A DNA stretch of 37,957 bases from Auxenochlorella pyrenoidosa (taxonomy: Eukaryota > Chlorophyta > Trebouxiophyceae > Chlorellales > Chlorellaceae). The position numbers and the translations under genes are program-made. The stretch covers positions 464,637 through 502,593 of the forward strand of contig KQ481955.1 of the NCBI GenBank assembly GCA_001430745.1, read 5' to 3'. The notes beneath the pieces are model-generated. The model had not been told where the DNA came from and made no database searches. It saw nothing but the letters and a program-made list of their open reading frames with translations. Below, piece by piece: positions 10,921 to 21,705 of the stretch (position 1 is the stretch's first letter; each line of letters opens with the position of its first letter).

Positions 10921-13757
10921 TGCTGCATGCAATGCTTTGCGTGTGTTGGTGCCCAGTGGCCAAAGAAGGGGATCGCTGGCGGCTGGGGGCATGCCCTCCA
11001 GGTGCAGGGGGATCACATGCGCCGCCTGGAGCAGTGCTAGAGTCACTTCGGCACCCTGCCGTGCCCACTCAGGCCACTTACTCCACTCACGCTTCCCGAG
11101 ACCCTCACTGCTTAGGCACCCTCTCCGCTGGTTCAGGATGCTGAGCTGTCTGGCAACACAGGGCTGGATGACGAAGTGCTGGGCAGTGCTGGGCTCGGCA
11201 CTTTAATTGACGCCTGCTGGGAGCAAGGTGGAGCCCAGCCGCTGCACACTGAGCAGTGTGGCAGTGTCCCGCTGCAGCTGACAGGGCCAGTGCTTGCCAT
11301 GTCCGCCCAGGTGGGAGAAAAGGGGGGCCTAGCGGCCTGAGGCCCTCACTGGTAAAAGCTGGCCGCCTGTTGGGACCCGCTGCTTTTTGCCGTGCTGCCA
11401 CCTGGCTGGTCCAAACTGCGCAGCAGCTCCCAGCCAATTGGCGGATGGAGGCGTGCTCGCCTGGCGCAGCGGGCATGTCTGGGAGGGTGCGGTCAGGGCC
11501 CTGCACATTCCAATCATCAGTTCCAGAGTTCACCCCCCTCCCATGCCCCGCCCTCCTGCGCAGAGCGCCAGCATGCGGCAGCCAGACGCAGGGCTGCACT
11601 GGATCGCCGCACCTTCCGCTGGCGTCGTCGCCACCTCAGCCAGCCCGCCCATGAGGGCGCCCTGGGCCCCAGGGATGCTGCCTGAGGAGCCGCTGCTGCC
11701 GCAGGGGGCCCCCTACATGCCGCACGGCGGCTCCACGGTCCAGCTGCTGATAGTGGTAGACCCAGTGCTGCCCAGCGCCTACTCCCCTGCGATGTTCCGT
11801 GGCAGCGGTGCTGAGCTGTTGGCGGCGCCGCAAGCAGCAGGCATGCTGCTGGCGACGCCGCTGGCGCTGCCGTCTTCCACAGGCACTGGTGTGCCCTCGC
11901 CTCGCCGTGCCACGCTGGCAGGGGCAGGCTTCTCTGCAGGTGGGCAGCCTGCTGCAGGCAGCAGTGCTGGCGGCCAGCCGGCGCCCACCAGCACCGCAGG
12001 CGCAGCAGGCCCTGGCCAGCAGCAGCACCAGCAGCCACCGAGCGCCGCCCAAGAGCACGAGCCGATAAGGATGGAGCTGAGCAAGCGCAGGCGCAAAAAG
12101 CCAGAGGCGGATGCATCTCTGGATGGCACTGCCACACGGGTGCTGAGCAGCCGCAGTCGGTTGTCAACGCCAGCAGCGGCAGAGGCGGAGCGCCGTGCCC
12201 ACCTCACCGGCAGGGCGCGAGCAGCGCAGAAGCACCAGCGGACGGCGGCGGCAGGAGCCAGGCCTCAGGAGGCCGGGCCTGCAACCGCAGGCAGCGCAGG
12301 AGCTGCGGCAGCAGCAGCTGCAGCAGCAGCCGCACCGGCAGTGGCCTCTGCGCCGGCAGCAGCGGCAGCAACAGCAGTAGCGGTGAGGCCCTGGCGGGGT
12401 GGAAGTTCCAGATGGATGCAGGGGCTGCTAGTGCATGTGTCACGCCATGATGAAGGTCTTGTTTGGTGGTCGGAGACACGCTGCCGGCCTTCCTGGCTTC
12501 GACTTGCAGGGGGTTGCCAGGCACCGTTGCCCGCCCTGCCGCCAGACGATGTACCGCAAGCAGGAGGGGGCCCGGTGAGTGGCTGGGGAGTCAATAAGGG
12601 GTATGGCAATGGAAGTCCTGCTGCAGCACTGCTAGTTGGGCCTGCTGCCGGCGTTGACGTATTGCAAGCTCACGGGATTGCACCATCGCCATCCCGCTCC
12701 CTGCAGGATCAAGCAGGAGCTCCAGCGGGAGCGGGCCCCAGTGATGGATGTTCTGAAGCAGAAGGTGTCCGAAGCCTGCAGAGACAGAAGCCGGCTGCTG
12801 TTCAAAGGTGAGCGCTCAGGGGCTGGCAGGGCTGCTTGCATGCAGGTTTTGCTTTACCGGCGTTCACGGCATGTCGACAAACAATGTGCACTGTTGCAGG
12901 GCGGGATGTGCTGGCTGTGGGTTTTGCCTCAGGCAAGTGGATGCGGTTGACCTTCTGGGTGGCTGATGGCAACGACAAGCGCAAGCTCGAGGTGGACGGC
13001 GAGTCTGTGATGAAGAGCAAGGTGCAAAGCAGCGGAGCCTTCCAAATCCCGGTGAGCGGGCCTGGCTCGAAGCCTCCACCCAGCCGGCTGCCTGCATGCG
13101 TACCCGCCGGCCCACCGTCATGCATCCTCTGCCTTGGCACTCTGGTCACCTGCAGCTGGCATGCATGCTCATGTCCCAGTTGGCTGCCCTGCCTCAACTG
13201 GCAACAACACATGAGCCTGCTCACCACCTGTCCAACCGTCAAGCCGAGCACTGTGCACATTTGTGTTTTGCAGCCCACAGGCCTGCACGACCATGAACAG
13301 CGTGCCGCTTGCCTCCACGTGTTTTCCCATCCTGCAGGAGGCCTGGATCATGGAGCTGCTGGAGAAGCTGCAGCAGGCCAGCCCCCTGCGGGTGCCCTGC
13401 ACCCTGGTGCTGCGCCGCCGCCAGGTGGAGGGCGGCATGGACGTGGGCCACGTGGACGTGGACGCCAGCCTGGAGCCGGAGGCGGCGGCCGACGAGTGGA
13501 AGGAGCAGCTGCGGCAAGCCCTGCAGCAGCAGCGTGCCCAGCAGCAGCAGCAGCAGCAGCAGCAGGAGGCCCAGCAGCAAGAGCATGCCCAGCAGGCCCA
13601 GCAGGCCCAGCAACCACCAGCACAGCAGGCCCAGCAGGCCCTGCAGCTACCAGCGCAGCAACCGCAGCAGGCCCAGCAGCAGCAGTCTACCCACCAGCAG
13701 TCTACCCAGCGGCAGCAGCGCAGCGGCCGCCGGAACCAGCACAAGCGGAGGAGGTAG
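9976..13757 (+). CDS. Gene A: uncharacterised Ala/Gln-rich protein with a C-terminal B3-like module
   Basis: Exons 9976-10053, 10338-10415, 10649-10849, 11137-11310, 11564-12382, 12510-12574, 12707-12807, 12900-13051 and 13338-13757 give 695 residues. No known family was recognised over the whole length. The N-terminus (1-177) is acidic. Exon 5 is Ala/Gln/Pro-rich with a basic patch (MELSKRRRKKPE) that could be a nuclear localisation signal and an Ala run. Exon 6 carries a CPPC knuckle (about 457-460), followed by a basic helical stretch. Exons 8 and 9 form the module shared with genes B, C and D: LTFWVADGNDKRK, a phase-0 junction, EAWIMELLEKLQQASPL, then TLVLRRRQVEGG and HVDVDASLEPE. The C-terminus is Gln-rich (a nine-Gln run at about 13541-13567) and ends in a basic RRNQHKRRR. 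Intron 3 is GC-AG (donor 10850). A nuclear, possibly DNA-binding, role is inferred. Its closest relative is gene B. Confidence 0.72.
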
Positions 13758-15853
13758 GCACTGAGGATGAGTGCCTACCTTACTTTCACCCACCAAAGCA
13801 GAAGCTATGGCGGCAGCACCCAGCAAGGACGACAAGGCGTCTTGCCTGCCACGGCAGGCGCAGGCGCCAGCCTCTCCAGCAACACTTCATCTGGCCCGCT
13901 GCACCTCTGGCGGCCATACGACAGCTGCACACAGCACAGCAGCACGGGCTGACACGGTCATCGCCCTTGCGGGTACCACTTCAGCCTGCAGATCAGGGGC
14001 GGCCGCAGCCGCCTCCTGCCTTTTAAAAAAACAATGTGACCGCCATCCCTGCAGCGCGCCTGCCCATCAGCAAGCCTGCACCGCCGGCATCCCAGCCAAC
14101 CCATGCAGCAGCACCCCCGCCGCTGCCCACCAGCGCAGCGGCGCTAGCGGGCTGCCAGCAGCACGAGTCTGGTCGACAAGACCGGCTTCCCATTCATTCC
14201 TCGCCCTTGGGCTCTGATCTTTCATTCCCTTCCTTTCCTCACCACATAAGGCGCCACGTGGTGCAGGCCCTCCTCAGCGGCAGCCGGTCAAACTGCTGTT
14301 CACCCCATCTGCCCCTACTTCCCTGGCAGCACCAGCCACCTTCGGCCTGTCGTTTCTGCCGCCTGCATAGCTGCTGCCGCTCGTGCGGCAACCAGCCCCA
14401 GCATGCCTCGACCTTTCGTGACTGCGCCGCAGCCATCCTGCACCTCGTGCCATGCACCTCGTGGTGCGCTCGTACCCACCCTGCACTGGCTCACTGGCAT
14501 TTCTGTTTTCCCCGTGTGCTCCATACTGCTCCTTTCATCTGCCATCTGATCGAGCACTTGCGCATGCCGTTTGCATGCCTCTGCCTTCATTGCCATATTC
14601 CCCCTGGACACACCGCCTCCTGCCAGCACCACTGTTTCATGGCCGATCGTGTCAACCACCCCCTCGCCCTCACCCCTCATGCCTCTGCCTTCATTGCCAA
14701 TGTTTTCCTGGACACACCGCCTCCTGCCACTGTTTCATGGCCGCTCCTGTCCACCACCCCCTCGTCCTCACCCCTCATGCCCTGTCATGCCATGCACCTT
14801 GCCGCCCTGGCGGCCCTTGCCGTGCCCACCCCTGCATAAAAACCTTTATTCCTACGTGCTCCCATACCAGCAGGCTGCCCTGCTCCATATGCTGTGTTCC
14901 GCATGTGCAGTGCGATGCTGCCTTGCGCAATGCCGAAGCGGCAGCACTTCGCCCAGGGCCACGGAGCACCAGCACACTGCCTAGCTGGGGCTCGGGCCTG
15001 AGGTGCCGCTTTGTAATCGACTAGCACGATGCAAGTGGAGGCAGATGGGTGTGCGTAGCATCGAGTACTCAGACTGCTGTCCTTTGCGTTGGTCATGACA
15101 TGCTGGCGGCAGCATCAGCACTGTGTTCTCCGGGCAGGCTGTGCCTTCGGCCCTACACTCCACGACAGGGGTGCCTGTGGAACTGCCCAAAGGTCAGCAA
15201 GAGCTGCCTGGGGACAGGGGAGGCCCTGGTGTCAGATAGGCGAGCCTGTCTGGCAGGGTGGAGCAACTTGGTCTGCATGAATGCACATGCAAACCCTGCT
15301 TTCATCTGCTCGTGTGCACCATCGCCGCTGCAATCGGTCGTGCCTACATGATACAGCTGTGTAGTGACCAACTCTGTACGCTTGGGCGGGCAGCACAGGT
15401 ACCAAGCAAAGCAGCAATCAGGTTGAGCGAGGTCTCGAACAGATGTGCCCATACTCAGGCACCACTCTGGCGTCGTGGCACTCGGAGCCTCCCGGTGGTG
15501 GGGAAATGCCACAAGCACGGGTCGTTTAATGACAGCGGTGGGCTAGTGGATGGCCTGCTGGCTGGTCGTTTTTGCCTATCATATGCCAAGTGTTTATCCT
15601 CAAGTCGAAGGTTTCACGGGGCATTGCTTCCTGTGCAGCAAACATGGTGTGGCAGGCGCTGTTGACGCGCGTTGCGTTGTGATGTGGTGCGTTTCGAGTG
15701 CTTGGCACCAAGTGTCTTTAGATGCACATGTTCTCGCTCCCGCCCTCCGGCAGCGATCTTCTTATGCTGCCCGCACCCCAGACACACTGCGGAGCTGCTT
15801 CTTGCGCTTTGAAAGCCTGGATAGTGACCAAACACGCCCTGGACTTGGGCGGC
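13758..15853. other. Intergenic region between genes A and B
   Basis: About 2.1 kb with no gene I can support. ORFs of 148 and 267 codons (13771-14217 and 14036-14839) are Ala/Ser/Pro/His-rich, lack family motifs and cover a tandem repeat, so they look fortuitous. The segment includes a poly-A stretch near 14025 and a two-unit minisatellite (14574-14775). From about 15725 it resembles the promoter of gene A. A decayed gene copy is possible, but nothing here matches the exons of A-D. Confidence 0.5.
14574..14775. repeat. Two-unit tandem repeat (about 100 bases per unit)
   Basis: Unit 1 (14574-14677, 104 bases) and unit 2 (14678-14775, 98 bases) share CATGCCTCTGCCTTCATTGC, CTGGACACACCGCCTCCTGCC, CTGTTTCATGGCCG and CACCACCCCCTCG blocks in the same order. 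They differ mainly by a six-base indel. A partial third start (CATGCC) follows. It lies in non-coding sequence between genes A and B. Confidence 0.85.
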
Positions 15854-16790
15854 ATGGCGGCCGTAGGCCCGGGCTGCAGGCTGCCGGCGGCTTATGTGCA
15901 CGAGAGCGACCCTCAAGAGCTACAAATCAAGGTGAGAGCCCAGCGTTGGGGGCTGGGGCGCCGCAAGGCGATACATGGTGCTGAGAAGCGGCCCCGGAGG
16001 CACCCGGAGGCGTCCGCCCGCGATCAATTGTGTTCAAACGCGGCTCGCGTCCATCTTTGAGCATGGCATTGACCATCCACACATGCTGCGGAAGCCGGCT
16101 TGGACGTCCGGCTTTTCGGCACGAAGGGCCCTTTCCCTGGCCTGCTCTGCCCTTCAAGACCTCTCGATCATGATTTCACGCCAAATGCCCCGCCCCGACG
16201 CGGCCCCTAGCCTGTGCAGGTCCCGCAGCTGTCGCAGTGGCCTGCCGAAGGCCACCTGCTTGACCGGGACGCACCTGGGCTGCTGCAAGAGGATGTGGTG
16301 AGGTTGGGAAGTGCCTGCCGGCCGTCTGCCGCCCCGGCCGCCTGCGATACCGGGCGCCGCCACCACCTGCTGACGTCAAAGCTCGCGAGCTCGCTTGCGT
16401 GCAGCATTGTCAGGGCGGCATCAAACAAGCAACCTGTTGCAGCCAGCTAAGCAGCTATGCATGCTTGGCCTGGAAGCTTACGCTGCGAAGCTCACAACAT
16501 CTTGCGTGCACGCATCTGCACACTGCAGGGCGCACGCATCGGCGGTCTTGCAGTGGGGGCCGCACCTGCTGGCATCCGGGCCCCACAGCCGGTAGCGAAT
16601 GATGACCTGAAGCGTCTCTATGACGAGTGGGCTACTGAAGATGAGGTGGAAGACCATGAGGGGTTGCTTGCTCCCCTCAGGCAGCAGGTTAGATGGTGTG
16701 GCTTTGAAACTGTCTGTTCGAGGAGGCGAATTGATGGGCAGAAGGAGGGTTGACAAGCCACTCATGCTCCGCAGCGGCAGGTGCTGATGA
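15725..16790 (+). repeat. Duplicated block, copy 2 (promoter to intron 3 of gene B)
   Basis: Second copy of the block at 9840-10920, covering the promoter, exons 1 to 3 and introns 1 and 2 of gene B. Similarity persists a short way into intron 3, where GACAAGCCACTCATGC matches GAGAAGCCACTCATGC of gene A. At the end of exon 3 the coding match breaks down. Confidence 0.85.
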
Positions 16791-19700
16791 CCAGCTTCCC
16801 AAGGCCCTCACTGGTTGACTAGCTCATGATGTGCAGCGGCACCTGAGTAAAGCAGCAGGTGGAGAGGTGTGAGGCGTGGGTAGGCATGCCTGGGAGATCC
16901 TGGCAGGGGGCAGCACATTTTCAGACCCTCTTGCTCCAGCTTCCCCTAGCCCCTGCAGGTGGTTACCAGTGGAGCCGCTGCAGGCGACGAGTTTACGTGC
17001 TTTGAGGTCCAGCATCCAGAAGAAGGAAGCACCGTCAACAGCGGGCATGCCCTGCAGGTGCAGTGGGACCTCGCGAGCTGGCTTGAGAAGTGGGCTAGCA
17101 GTGGGCTGGGCACTTTTGCCNNNNNNNNNNNNNNNNNNNNNNNNNNNNNNNNNNNNNNNNNNNNNNNNNNNNNNNNNNNNNNNNNNNNNNNNNNNNNNNN
17201 NNNNNNNNNNNNNNNNNNNNNNNNNNNNNNNNNNNNNNNNNNNNNNNNNNNNNNNNNNNNNNNNNNNNNNNNNNNNNNNNNNNNNNNNNNNNNNNNNNNN
17301 NNNNNNNNNNNNNNNNNNNNNNNNNNNNNNNNNNNNNNNNNNNNNNNNNNNNNNNNNNNNNNNNNNNNNNNNNNNNNNNNNNNNNNNNNNNNNNNNNNNN
17401 NNNNNNNNNNNNNNNNNNNNNNNNNNNNNNNNNNNNNNNNNNNNNNNNNNNNNNNNNNNNNNNNNNNNNNNNNNNNNNNNNNNNNNNNNNNNNNNNNNNN
17501 NNNNNNNNNNNNNNNNNNNNNNNNNNNNNNNNNNNNNNNNNNNNNNNNNNNNNNNNNNNNNNNNNNNNNNNNNNNNNNNNNNNNNNNNNNNNNNNNNNNN
17601 NNNNNNNNNNNNNNNNNNNNNNNNNNNNNNNNNNNNNNNNNNNNNNNNNNNNNNNNNNNNNNNNNNNNNNNNNNNNNNNNNNNNNNNNNNNNNNNNNNNN
17701 NNNNNNNNNNNNNNNNNNNNNNNNNNNNNNNNNNNNNNNNNCCCCTCTCCAGGCCCATTTGACAAACACACAAGCTGCAAAAGGACCCCGATGCGTGCCA
17801 TTTGCCGGCAACCCCAAAGGAACCCCCGCCTTCCCCCCAACTCCACCCGGCAGGGCATCCCCCTGAGCCAGCTGGGCGAGCTCAACCTGGAGGACTACCT
17901 GACCCACGCGCACCGCTGCCGCTACAAGCCTGAGTTGGACGGGCCCTGGATGCAAGAGCTTCTTGCAAGCCCTGTGTGCTGGCCGCCCAACGCCAGCGAG
18001 GGCCTGGGCGTGACGCCGTACCCAGCGCAGCAGGCAAGCCGCCCAGCAGCGGAAGCGGAAGCGGAGCAGAAGCAAGAGCAGGGGGGGCTTGTGCTGCTGC
18101 AGTTGCAGGCAGCAGGCAGCAGCTGCCTGCGTGGAGCCAGGGCTGCGGTGTGGTCTGCCGCCATCCTGCACTCCAAGCAGCAGCAGCAGCTTTGGTCTCG
18201 TGCCATGGACCCCGCACCATCCACTGCTCCGAGCTCCCCAGTGTGCCCATCCTGTTCTTGCCCGCATCGCCTTGCAATGCAGGGTGAAGACGCTCGTCAG
18301 CCACGCCTGTGGCATGCCCCCAGCACCGCTCCTCGTGCAGCAGCTGGCACCGCATGCGTCGAGGCCCAGCCTCTGCGCATGCCTATCGCCTCAGGATGTG
18401 TGCCTGAGGAGCCGCTTCCGCTGGCTAGGGCCCCCTGCAAGATGCAGGGCGGCCCCAAGGCCCAGTTGGTGGGCCTGCAGGGGAAGCCCTTGCTGCTGGA
18501 CGCGGCGCAGCCAGTGACGCGCTGCTCTCCGGCTCCGCTCGCCTCATCATGTAGCGATGCAGCCGCTGCGGCGGCCGCTAGTAGCCTGCCAGTGCTCACC
18601 ACTGCCGCAGGCACAGCAGGCCCTGGCCAGCAGCAGCGAAAGCAGCCCCCGAGCACAGCTCAACGGGGCAAGCCATCAACAGTACTGCTGCGCCTGCGCA
18701 AGCGCAAGCAGGCAGAGGCAGAGGCGGCGCCACCGTTGGTTGGCACACGAGTGCTGCGCAGCCAGAGTTGGCGGGCGGCGCCAGCAGGGCCAGAGGCGGA
18801 GCGCCCCGACCACCTCACCGGCAGTGAGGGAGCAGCGCAGAAGCGCCAGCGGACGGCGGCGGCGGCGCCAGTGACTGAGGAGTCCGGGCGTGCATCCGCA
18901 GGCAGCGCAGATGTCGCAGCGACAGCTGCTGTGACGGCGCGCGCCGCTGCCCCCGTCGGCGGTACAAGGCGCGGCCTGTCCAAGCGTGCCGCCGCCTCCT
19001 CAGCAGGCGGCACTTCCGGCAAGGGCGGACGGAAGAAAGGCAGGAAGACCGCGTCCTGTGAGTGCCGGGACGTACGCAACCAATTCGGTGCCAACAGCGC
19101 GGGCAGGCGTGCTTTCTGTGTGCTCGCTGCTTGCCCGGCTTGCCTCTGTGCGCCTTCACCATCTGCTCATCGCTGGCGGCCCCGTGCAGGCATCAAGGAG
19201 CGGCAGGAGGTGTATGACCGCCAGGCATCCTCCAGGGTGCGTGAGGCAGGGGCGAGAATAGGGCTGGGCAGATGCGCAGGCGCTGCCTGGCGGAGAACTG
19301 GCAGCGCATGTGCAAAGGGGCCATGCAAAGCAGGGCTAGCGCCCGCTCGCAGATAAGCCGCTCACGGCATGCACTCGCCCAGGCATGTTGCGATGGCCCG
19401 CAAGCCTGCCTGCAGGTGCTGAGCAAGGAAGTCGGGGACAACCAGTCGACTGTGCACCGGCACAAGAAGGCGATGAAGTAAGCCTGCCGGCATTACGCTC
19501 CTCCACCTGCCTGCCCGTCCCCTGGTGTGGACAACCCTGGCTGCACAGCTTTGCGCATCACCCCCTGGCCGCCTGCACCTGCCTGCAGGCTGCACAAGCT
19601 GCTGCAGACACGCCCGCGAAAGAGCGAGGAGCCCTTCAAGCGCGTCGTCTCCAAGGCCGACAGGCGGAAGGGCCGCCTGTTGTTCAGCGGTGAGCACCTC

Positions 19701-20343
19701 TTCAGCCAGGTCTGCAGTGCACTCGCAGCTGCACCTGCACTAGGCTCTGTTTGGCGGCTTGATTGTGGTTGCGCATGCGTCCACACCGTGACGCCCTATG
19801 CACTGGCCGCTGCCAGGCCGCGCTCATGTGGGCAGAGCCCGTCCCTGCCATCCCTGATGCAGGCGAGCAGCTGTTCCACACCGGCCTGCTCCTTGGCGAG
19901 GAGCTGCGCCTGGCCCTCTGGGTGGGAGGCCGTCAGCTGCCTGGCGGCCTGGCGGCGATCACGTGCAGGATGCAGCAGGCAACGAGGCAGTACCAGCTGC
20001 AGGTGGGTGCAGGGCCGCTGGGAGCACGCACCAGCTCTCCACTGGATGCCTGCTTGATCCAGCGCCAGCTTCATGCCCCCTTCCCCACTTGCATGCACAT
20101 GCTGCAATTGCCTGCTTAGCCTGCACGCGTCTGCCCACCCTGCAGGAGGGCCGGGCCAAGGGACTGCTGGAGGCGCTCGAGGCGGGCAGCCCCCTGCGGG
20201 CGCGCTACACCCTGGTGCTGCGCCGCCGCCAGGTGGAGGGTGGCATGGTGCACGTCGACGCCAGTCTGGAGCCGCAGCAGCAGAACCAGAACCAGCAGCA
20301 ATGGTGGCGGCGCCTGCAGCGGCGCCTGCAGCTGCCACTGTAG
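15854..20343 (+). CDS. Gene B: paralog of gene A, with an assembly gap inside
   Basis: Visible exons: 15854-15931, 16220-16297, 16529-16687, 16959-17057, (N gap), 17854-18033, 18283-19057, 19190-19236, 19416-19477, 19589-19689, 19863-20002 and 20146-20343. Exons 1 and 2 match gene A codon for codon in length (26 each). The 17854 exon (GIPLSQLGELNLEDYLTHAH and a PELDGPWMQELL stretch) has no counterpart in A, C or D and was not recognised. The 18283 exon aligns with gene A exon 5 (VPEEPLP, AGPGQQQ, HLTGSEGAAQKRQR) and ends in a basic KGGRKKGRK run. The 19416 exon (VLSKEVGDNQSTVHRHKKAM) looks like a helix-turn-helix. The last three exons form the shared module: LLFSGEQLFHTGLLLGEELR, RYTLVLRRRQVEGG, HVDASLEP. 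Exon 3 may be eroded at its 3' end. The intron at 18034 may be GC-AG or may be retained, since the frame stays open through it. The frame across the gap is unverified. Confidence 0.65.
17121..17741. other. Assembly gap (run of N)
   Basis: 621 consecutive N inside gene B, between the exon ending near 17057 and the exon starting at 17854. Any exon in the gap is missing, and the true length may differ from the N count. Long ORFs that cross the gap are artefacts. Confidence 1.
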
Positions 20344-21705
20344 GAGCAGCAGCGGCTGGCAGCAGCCTTTAGCCACCATGGCCAAGTCGACTGCTGGTGT
20401 GCTGAGGAAAGGCCCACGGGCAGCCACATTTGCGGGCTGGCTCAACCCACAACCTAACTGAACAGTCCACAGCAGCATCAGCACCGCTGGTGCGGGTGCT
20501 CGTCGTGCGCTCCAATTGCCACCCAAATCAGCCACGCGGCAGCCAGGCGGTGTCTGCGCGCGCATTCAAACAGCAGCCGGCACCCTGCATGTACTATCAC
20601 ACACACTCTTCCCGGGCCAACCCCTCGTGCAGCCACCAGGCCTGACTGCATACAGAAAACAAAGCTTCGCTCTGCAAACGAGTCGCTGCCTTGGTGTCAT
20701 TTTGCATCCCACACCACCGCGGTGCCTCCTTTTAGCCTGCCACGTGCGTCACTTCAAGCTTGTTTCCTGCGCATGCGACGTGCATCATTAATTGCAACGC
20801 ACACATGCCTGCTGCGTTCCTACCTCAGACTTTCTGTGTGATTGCCCCACCGCTTCATCACCTATCACCAGTGAGCCCGACATTGTGACGGCTTGTTGCA
20901 GTCGGGCCTTCGCCCTTGCCCTCACTCTCACCCCTTCCCCCCTCCCTTCACCTCAAACCCACCTTAATATTTGTGTCAGCGCTTCATCCAGCACACTCAC
21001 TCGGCCGTTTTCTCGCACTGCCCCACTTCCTGTTTTGCATGACACGTGCCGTCAAGGTCCCCGCTGCTGATACCGGCCTGGCTGAACCAGCTCAAGTAAG
21101 GATCCTGAATTGAAGCCAGAAGTCTGCAGTTTAAACACAACGTCTGGGCAGATGACACTGATGCCCGTAAAGACTGGGGATCCACCCAGTAGGGCCTTTA
21201 GTGGAGGAGGGCTGCACCACGAGTGCCAACGATGCGTTTCCTCATTGTGTGTCATACGTGTCATGCGTCCTCTGTGGTGCTGCTTTCGCGTTCTTCTATC
21301 TCCTACCGCTCAACTCTAGGCCACAAGGCCTTTCTGTTCGCTGCTGCGACAACCCATCTGAGCTCTGGAGCGAACTTACTGCTCGACGCGCGTTCAGCTG
21401 TATCGGCGCCTCTAGAGAGCAGTATTGTGCTGCAATGCAATAAAAGGCGGAAAAGTGAGTGCGCGCTCCCCTGGATGGAGGCCCCCGGCATCATGCGTAT
21501 TGCACAGGCCTCTGCACGCTCCTTTTCCTTGGTATGGTTGATCGACTCCTGCTGCAGGCCACAAAACGCGGGTATCTGCATGCCCGGTGTGCCTGAGCTG
21601 CGCCGCTGCCGCTGCACGCTGCTGCCGCGTTCTGAGCACGTGGTGTTATATTTTCCATGTGTTGTAGTTTCCATGTCCGCTAACTACGCCAGCTTCCCTG
21701 TGCAG
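20344..21705. other. Intergenic region between genes B and C
   Basis: About 1.36 kb without a supported gene. It contains pyrimidine-rich stretches (about 20900-20960) and a lower-GC stretch near 21100-21200 that reads openly on both strands for about 70 codons without motifs. The sequence CCTGTGCAG directly before the ATG at 21706 looks like a splice acceptor, so an upstream non-coding or short coding exon of gene C may lie here. Confidence 0.45.

Noticed and set aside
12836..14026. 396-codon forward ORF overlapping gene A exons 8 and 9
   Set aside because: It is in a different frame from the conserved module; the frame giving HVDASLE and the Gln run ends at 13757 and matches genes B and D.
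14036..14839. 267-codon forward ORF after gene A
   Set aside because: Composition is that of random GC-rich sequence, it covers a tandem repeat with a non-multiple-of-three unit length, and it has no splice-consistent link to gene A.
9840..16790. A transposable element as the cause of the A/B duplication
   Set aside because: I saw no terminal inverted repeats, target-site duplications, reverse transcriptase or transposase motifs around the duplicated block; ordinary tandem duplication explains it.
16824..18315. Three long minus-strand ORFs across the gap
   Set aside because: They consist mostly of X from the N run, with no motif in the real sequence on either side.
16876..19356. 826-codon forward ORF in gene B
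   Set aside because: It crosses 621 N translated as X and runs through introns on both sides; only parts of it (17854-18033 and 18283-19057) are supported as exons.
21052..21319. Opposing 70-codon ORFs in the B-C intergenic region
   Set aside because: No recognisable motif and no sign of splicing to a neighbour; overlapping open frames on both strands are common in this sequence.
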